DNA from: Bacteroidales bacterium
GTDB lineage: Bacteria; Bacteroidota; Bacteroidia; Bacteroidales; UBA10428
Length of the DNA stretch: 6,989 nucleotides
Direction of reading: 5' to 3'
Assembly (NCBI GenBank): GCA_003508755.1
Contig: DNTK01000554.1
Coordinates: 1 to 6,989, forward strand
The notes below the pieces were generated by a model. The model was not told the origin of the DNA, ran no database searches, and worked only from the letters and a program-made list of their open reading frames with translations. Shown piece after piece: positions 4,130 through 6,989 of the stretch (the first letter of the stretch is position 1; each line of letters starts with the position of its first letter). Made by a program: the position numbers and the translations under genes.

Positions 4130-6652
4130 TTATTCGTAGAAAATCGCCTTTCTATTGCTTGAGTTATTCCTCGCAAATGAAATCATCTGATCAATTTTAT
4201 CATTTATTTTTTTATCATTAATTCTAAAACTCTCTAGTTTCTGAACCATTATTTCAATATTGAAATTCAATTCCTCACATGGATTCTCAAGAAACTCTTG
4301 TATTGTATTTTCAAACTCACTAATATTATCATGCTCAGCAAGGTAGGTGATATAATAAAAATGAGCTTTACAATCTGTGCTATCTAATTTAAGTGCGTTC
4401 TTCAAATCATCAATTCCTTTAATAATATTACCTGTTTCAACTTCCATAATTCCTAATTCCCTGATAGCTCTGTTTTTTTTCTGAGGAACTCGACTAGCAT
4501 CAATGTATTTTTTCTTTGCTTCAGAATAATCACCCGCTTCCTTATATGAATTAGCCATACACATCAAGATAAAGTAATTATTGGCTTCAAGCTCATTGGC
4601 CTTTTTAAAATCCTTAAGGGCTTTTTTTTGCAATCCATCAATAGAATAAAAGTAACCACGATTAAAATAATAAACTGAACTCTCATGAAACTTAATGGCT
4701 TTAGATAACTGATTTATTTTTTCATTTGGCGAGGAATAACAATCTGAAAGATAATAATGCAAAGTTGATATTCCTCTATTGTGTTTATAATGATATGCCA
4801 TCTGGTTTTCAAGCTCTCGTTCAATTATTTGCTTAGCACTTAATGTATCTCCAAGATATAAATGAGTTTTAGCCACTGAGTAGATTACATCAAAATTACC
4901 TGAAAGTGCTTGCTCGACTTTAGAATAATAGATCAAGGCATTTTCATAATCCTCTAATAAGCTATATGTATCCCCCAAGTAAACATAAACATCCAGATTA
5001 CCTTGATCTAACTTCAGGTATTTATTTAGCAACGATATAGTTTCATTGTACAATTTGAGTTTATTAAGAACTTCTGCAATTATTAGGGTTAACTCTAAAT
5101 TTGATGAATCTTTTTCAAGAACCTTGTAATAATCTTCCAATGCTTCTTCATAATTTCCCAATTGATTCTTAGCTTGTGCTAATTGAAATAAGACATCTTG
5201 ATAATCCGGCAGATAAAACAAAACCTTTTCATAATATGAAATAGAAGCTTCCAGATTATTTTGATAAAAATTAATTCTAGCCAGGTAATAATATAAGTCT
5301 GGATTATCCGGCTCATGGGTAATAGCTAAAGTCAAATATTTTGAGGCCTTTGGGTAATCTTTTATCCAATAATACAATAAAGCTAAATTCATGATATCAT
5401 GAATAGAACTATCACCTCGTATTTCAAATGATTTTTCAATATCATCTGCAGCTTTCCTTGGATTCCTTTTAATTCGATGTATTGCTGCTCTTAGCTCATA
5501 GGGCTGATAAAATTGAGGTTCATCGACAAGAATTATATTTAAATTTCTGAGCGAGGTTTCATAATCATTAATAAGGTAAGAACATAATGCTCTTTGATAA
5601 TAACTCCAGTACTTTCCATATCTCAAACTATCGTAAGTAAAGTAATTAGGTGATATATTAGTTTGAGCACAAACTTGTTTTTTTACGTTGCTATCGACAA
5701 AATTTCTACCAATTTTAGAATCTCCTTTTAAAGCATTGTAAAAATCTGCATAAGCTGAATTATATTCCTGCTTTATTGAATATAGAGTACCTCTCATCAA
5801 TAATCCAATAAAGTTCATTGGCTCTATTTCCAAAACCGTATTAAAATCAGTTGAAGCACTTTTGTAATCCTCATCATTTAAATACGTCGTACCTCTAACC
5901 ATCAATAAAACAGGGTTACTTGGCATACGTTCAATACCTTCTGAAATAGTCTTTAATGATGCATGAGGTTGATGCTGTAGTTTATATAAATTACTTAAAG
6001 CAATATATGCTTCTGGAAAATCTGGCATTAAACCTATGCAACGTTTTAAATATTTAGTCGCTTTAACGTATTCGTATTCACTAATCTTAATTAGAGCTAA
6101 AAAATAATATGAATCACCAAGACTATTATCCAACTCAAGAGAATGGAGAAAATCATTCTCAGAAAGGGTAATTTGATCTGATATTAACCTAATCCTGCCC
6201 CTTATGTTATAAGCTAAAGCATTATTGTTATCAATACGAATAGCATTATTTAATTCAACCTCAGCAGAATCAGGCTGACCTAAATTCATTAAACAGATTC
6301 CTTTTAACAGAAAGCTTTCGCTAAGAGTTGAATCAATTATAAATGCCTTTTCTATATCTGAGAGAGCTTCATAGAAATATCCTTCTTGTATTTTATCATT
6401 GGCTCTATTTAGCAGCCCATAAAGATCATCGCTGTTAATATCAATTGAGTTTAGCCAAACTTCAGAAACCTGAGCCTCTGAAATGAATCTGCTTATAGTA
6501 TCCAGCGTTAGAACACTGTTAAAAGTCTTTTTTACACCAGGATTATAATTGAAATAATTTTGTGCAAATACTGGTCTTTCTGAATAAACTAATAGAAAAC
6601 TAAGAAAAAGTATGAATGACAGATTTCGGAATGAAAAAAAAATTAGCCTCAT
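4130..6652 (-). CDS. Exported tetratricopeptide-repeat protein of unknown function
   Basis: I do not recognise a named family. The 840-residue product begins with a signal peptide: a short basic start, a hydrophobic core LSFILFLSFLLVY (11-23), and a likely signal peptidase I site after VFA (28-30). There is no lipobox cysteine, so a soluble periplasmic protein is expected. From about residue 79 to 775 it is nearly all TPR, with some 19 to 20 units of about 34 residues. Examples are 82-110 (AND..QEGYFYEALSDIEKAF), 249-280, 452-484 and 486-518 (LGNYEEALEDYYKVLEKD). The register is broken by non-repeat stretches at about 313-346 and 605-630. The last 60 residues are charged and helical in character, without catalytic motifs. 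TPR arrays usually scaffold protein complexes; no partner can be named here. The gene is more AT-rich than its neighbours: 4201-4260 has 12 G+C of 60, while 1681-1740 in gcvT has 27. It stands alone between terminator-like hairpins. Confidence 0.88.
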   Translation of the reverse strand: MRLIFFSFRNLSFILFLSFLLVYSERPVFAQNYFNYNPGVKKTFNSVLTLDTISRFISEAQVSEVWLNSIDINSDDLYGLLNRANDKIQEGYFYEALSDIEKAFIIDSTLSESFLLKGICLMNLGQPDSAEVELNNAIRIDNNNALAYNIRGRIRLISDQITLSENDFLHSLELDNSLGDSYYFLALIKISEYEYVKATKYLKRCIGLMPDFPEAYIALSNLYKLQHQPHASLKTISEGIERMPSNPVLLMVRGTTYLNDEDYKSASTDFNTVLEIEPMNFIGLLMRGTLYSIKQEYNSAYADFYNALKGDSKIGRNFVDSNVKKQVCAQTNISPNYFTYDSLRYGKYWSYYQRALCSYLINDYETSLRNLNIILVDEPQFYQPYELRAAIHRIKRNPRKAADDIEKSFEIRGDSSIHDIMNLALLYYWIKDYPKASKYLTLAITHEPDNPDLYYYLARINFYQNNLEASISYYEKVLFYLPDYQDVLFQLAQAKNQLGNYEEALEDYYKVLEKDSSNLELTLIIAEVLNKLKLYNETISLLNKYLKLDQGNLDVYVYLGDTYSLLEDYENALIYYSKVEQALSGNFDVIYSVAKTHLYLGDTLSAKQIIERELENQMAYHYKHNRGISTLHYYLSDCYSSPNEKINQLSKAIKFHESSVYYFNRGYFYSIDGLQKKALKDFKKANELEANNYFILMCMANSYKEAGDYSEAKKKYIDASRVPQKKNRAIRELGIMEVETGNIIKGIDDLKNALKLDSTDCKAHFYYITYLAEHDNISEFENTIQEFLENPCEELNFNIEIMVQKLESFRINDKKINDKIDQMISFARNNSSNRKAIFYE

Positions 6653-6741
6653 ATGTGCGAAATTTAAATTAACTTAACAGCAAATGCTATTAATTACTAG
6701 ATTTATTAAAACAGATTACTTGACTTATTGAATACAGCATG

Positions 6742-6770
6742 CAAAATAGGATTCTTTTTTTAATCAACAA
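6742..6770 (-). promoter_or_regulatory. Weak candidate promoter of the TPR gene
   Basis: The minus strand carries TTG (6768-6770), 19 bases, then TATTTTG (6742-6748). The spacing is suitable for a Bacteroidota promoter, but the -7 element is one base shorter than TAnnTTTG. The leader would be about 85 bases. It is the best candidate between the terminator at 6785-6821 and the TPR start. Confidence 0.22.
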
Positions 6771-6784
6771 ATCTTATAAGAAAT

Positions 6785-6821
6785 AAAAAACCGGCTAAGT
6801 ATAATAACTTGCCGGCTTTTT
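6785..6821. terminator. Strong intrinsic terminator, possibly bidirectional
   Basis: CCGGC (6791-6795) pairs with GCCGG (6811-6815), and AAGT (6797-6800) with ACTT (6807-6810), leaving T6796 bulged and a 6-base loop. Six T residues follow on the minus strand (6785-6790) and five on the plus strand (6817-6821). The hairpin begins 27 bases past the stop codon at 6843, so it serves the right-hand gene and separates it from the TPR gene. It is the clearest terminator in the window. Confidence 0.85.
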
Positions 6822-6842
6822 ATTATATATGTTTCTATTTTA

Positions 6843-6989
6843 TTACTCGCAGATCGCCACTTCAAAATAACCGTTAATAAAATTGTCACTACCTCCAGTA
6901 GCATCAATTCGCCCGCTAATGGTGCCACCCAACTCATCAACTTCGATGATTTCTATTGCACCCCAGGTTGCCACATCGGTACTTGATTC
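6843..6989 (-). CDS. C-terminal end of an unidentified protein (partial)
   Basis: Forty-eight codons enter from the right edge and end at TAA (6843-6845). The visible tail includes TWGAIEIIEVDELGGTISG, a short GG-SD turn, and a final NGYFEVAICE. The alternating hydrophobic pattern, a strand ending in GTISG and a last strand GYFEVAIC resemble the C-terminal beta-sandwich strands of many small exported or lipid-anchored Bacteroidota proteins. That resemblance is an impression only, because the N terminus, where a signal peptide or lipobox would be, is outside the window. The G+C content looks like that of gcvT and comB rather than the TPR gene. The frame is supported by its uninterrupted run and by the strong terminator 27 bases beyond the stop. 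No function can be assigned. Confidence 0.7.
   Translation of the reverse strand, partial: ESSTDVATWGAIEIIEVDELGGTISGRIDATGGSDNFINGYFEVAICE

Noticed and set aside
4130..6652. Identity with the gliding/type IX secretion TPR lipoprotein SprE/PorW.
   Set aside because: The length is similar, but the signal peptide lacks the lipobox cysteine, and no other secretion or gliding gene is in the window; TPR similarity alone is not diagnostic.

Overview
The window looks like chromosomal DNA from a member of the Bacteroidota, possibly the Bacteroidales/Marinilabiliales side; I cannot place it more finely. The grounds are the style of the encoded proteins (GcvT, class I FBPase, ComB-type phosphatase, a large secreted TPR protein), AT-rich translation starts without a clear Shine-Dalgarno sequence, and a few matches to the Bacteroidota -7 promoter element TAnnTTTG. 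All recognisable genes lie on the minus strand, so transcription runs from right to left.

From right to left: the last 48 codons of an unidentified protein (6843-6989) end at a strong hairpin terminator (6785-6821). Next is a 840-residue exported tetratricopeptide-repeat protein (4130-6652), clearly more AT-rich than its neighbours. A spacer with two tandem hairpins leads to fbp, class I fructose-1,6-bisphosphatase (2923-3963). A 321-base spacer (2602-2922) holds a likely fbp terminator, a TTTACA/TGTAAA palindrome and two candidate promoters, and precedes gcvT, the glycine cleavage T protein (1519-2601). A 99-base spacer leads to a ComB-family 2-phosphosulfolactate phosphatase (691-1419). After a 135-base spacer with a terminator-like hairpin and an 18-base palindrome comes the N-terminal half of serC, phosphoserine aminotransferase (1-555), which runs off the left edge.

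Three genes connect through central carbon and one-carbon metabolism: fbp (gluconeogenesis), serC (3-phosphoglycerate to serine) and gcvT (glycine to methylene-tetrahydrofolate). The ComB homologue sits between the serine and glycine genes, although its textbook pathway, archaeal coenzyme M synthesis, is not expected in this kind of bacterium. The spacers are 99 to 321 bases long and several contain hairpins, so these look like separately transcribed neighbours rather than one tight operon.

I found no mobile element, CRISPR array, tRNA or rRNA, and no clear multi-gene novel system. The points most worth a second look are the uncharacterised TPR protein, the real substrate of the ComB homologue, and the inverted repeats in the spacers.
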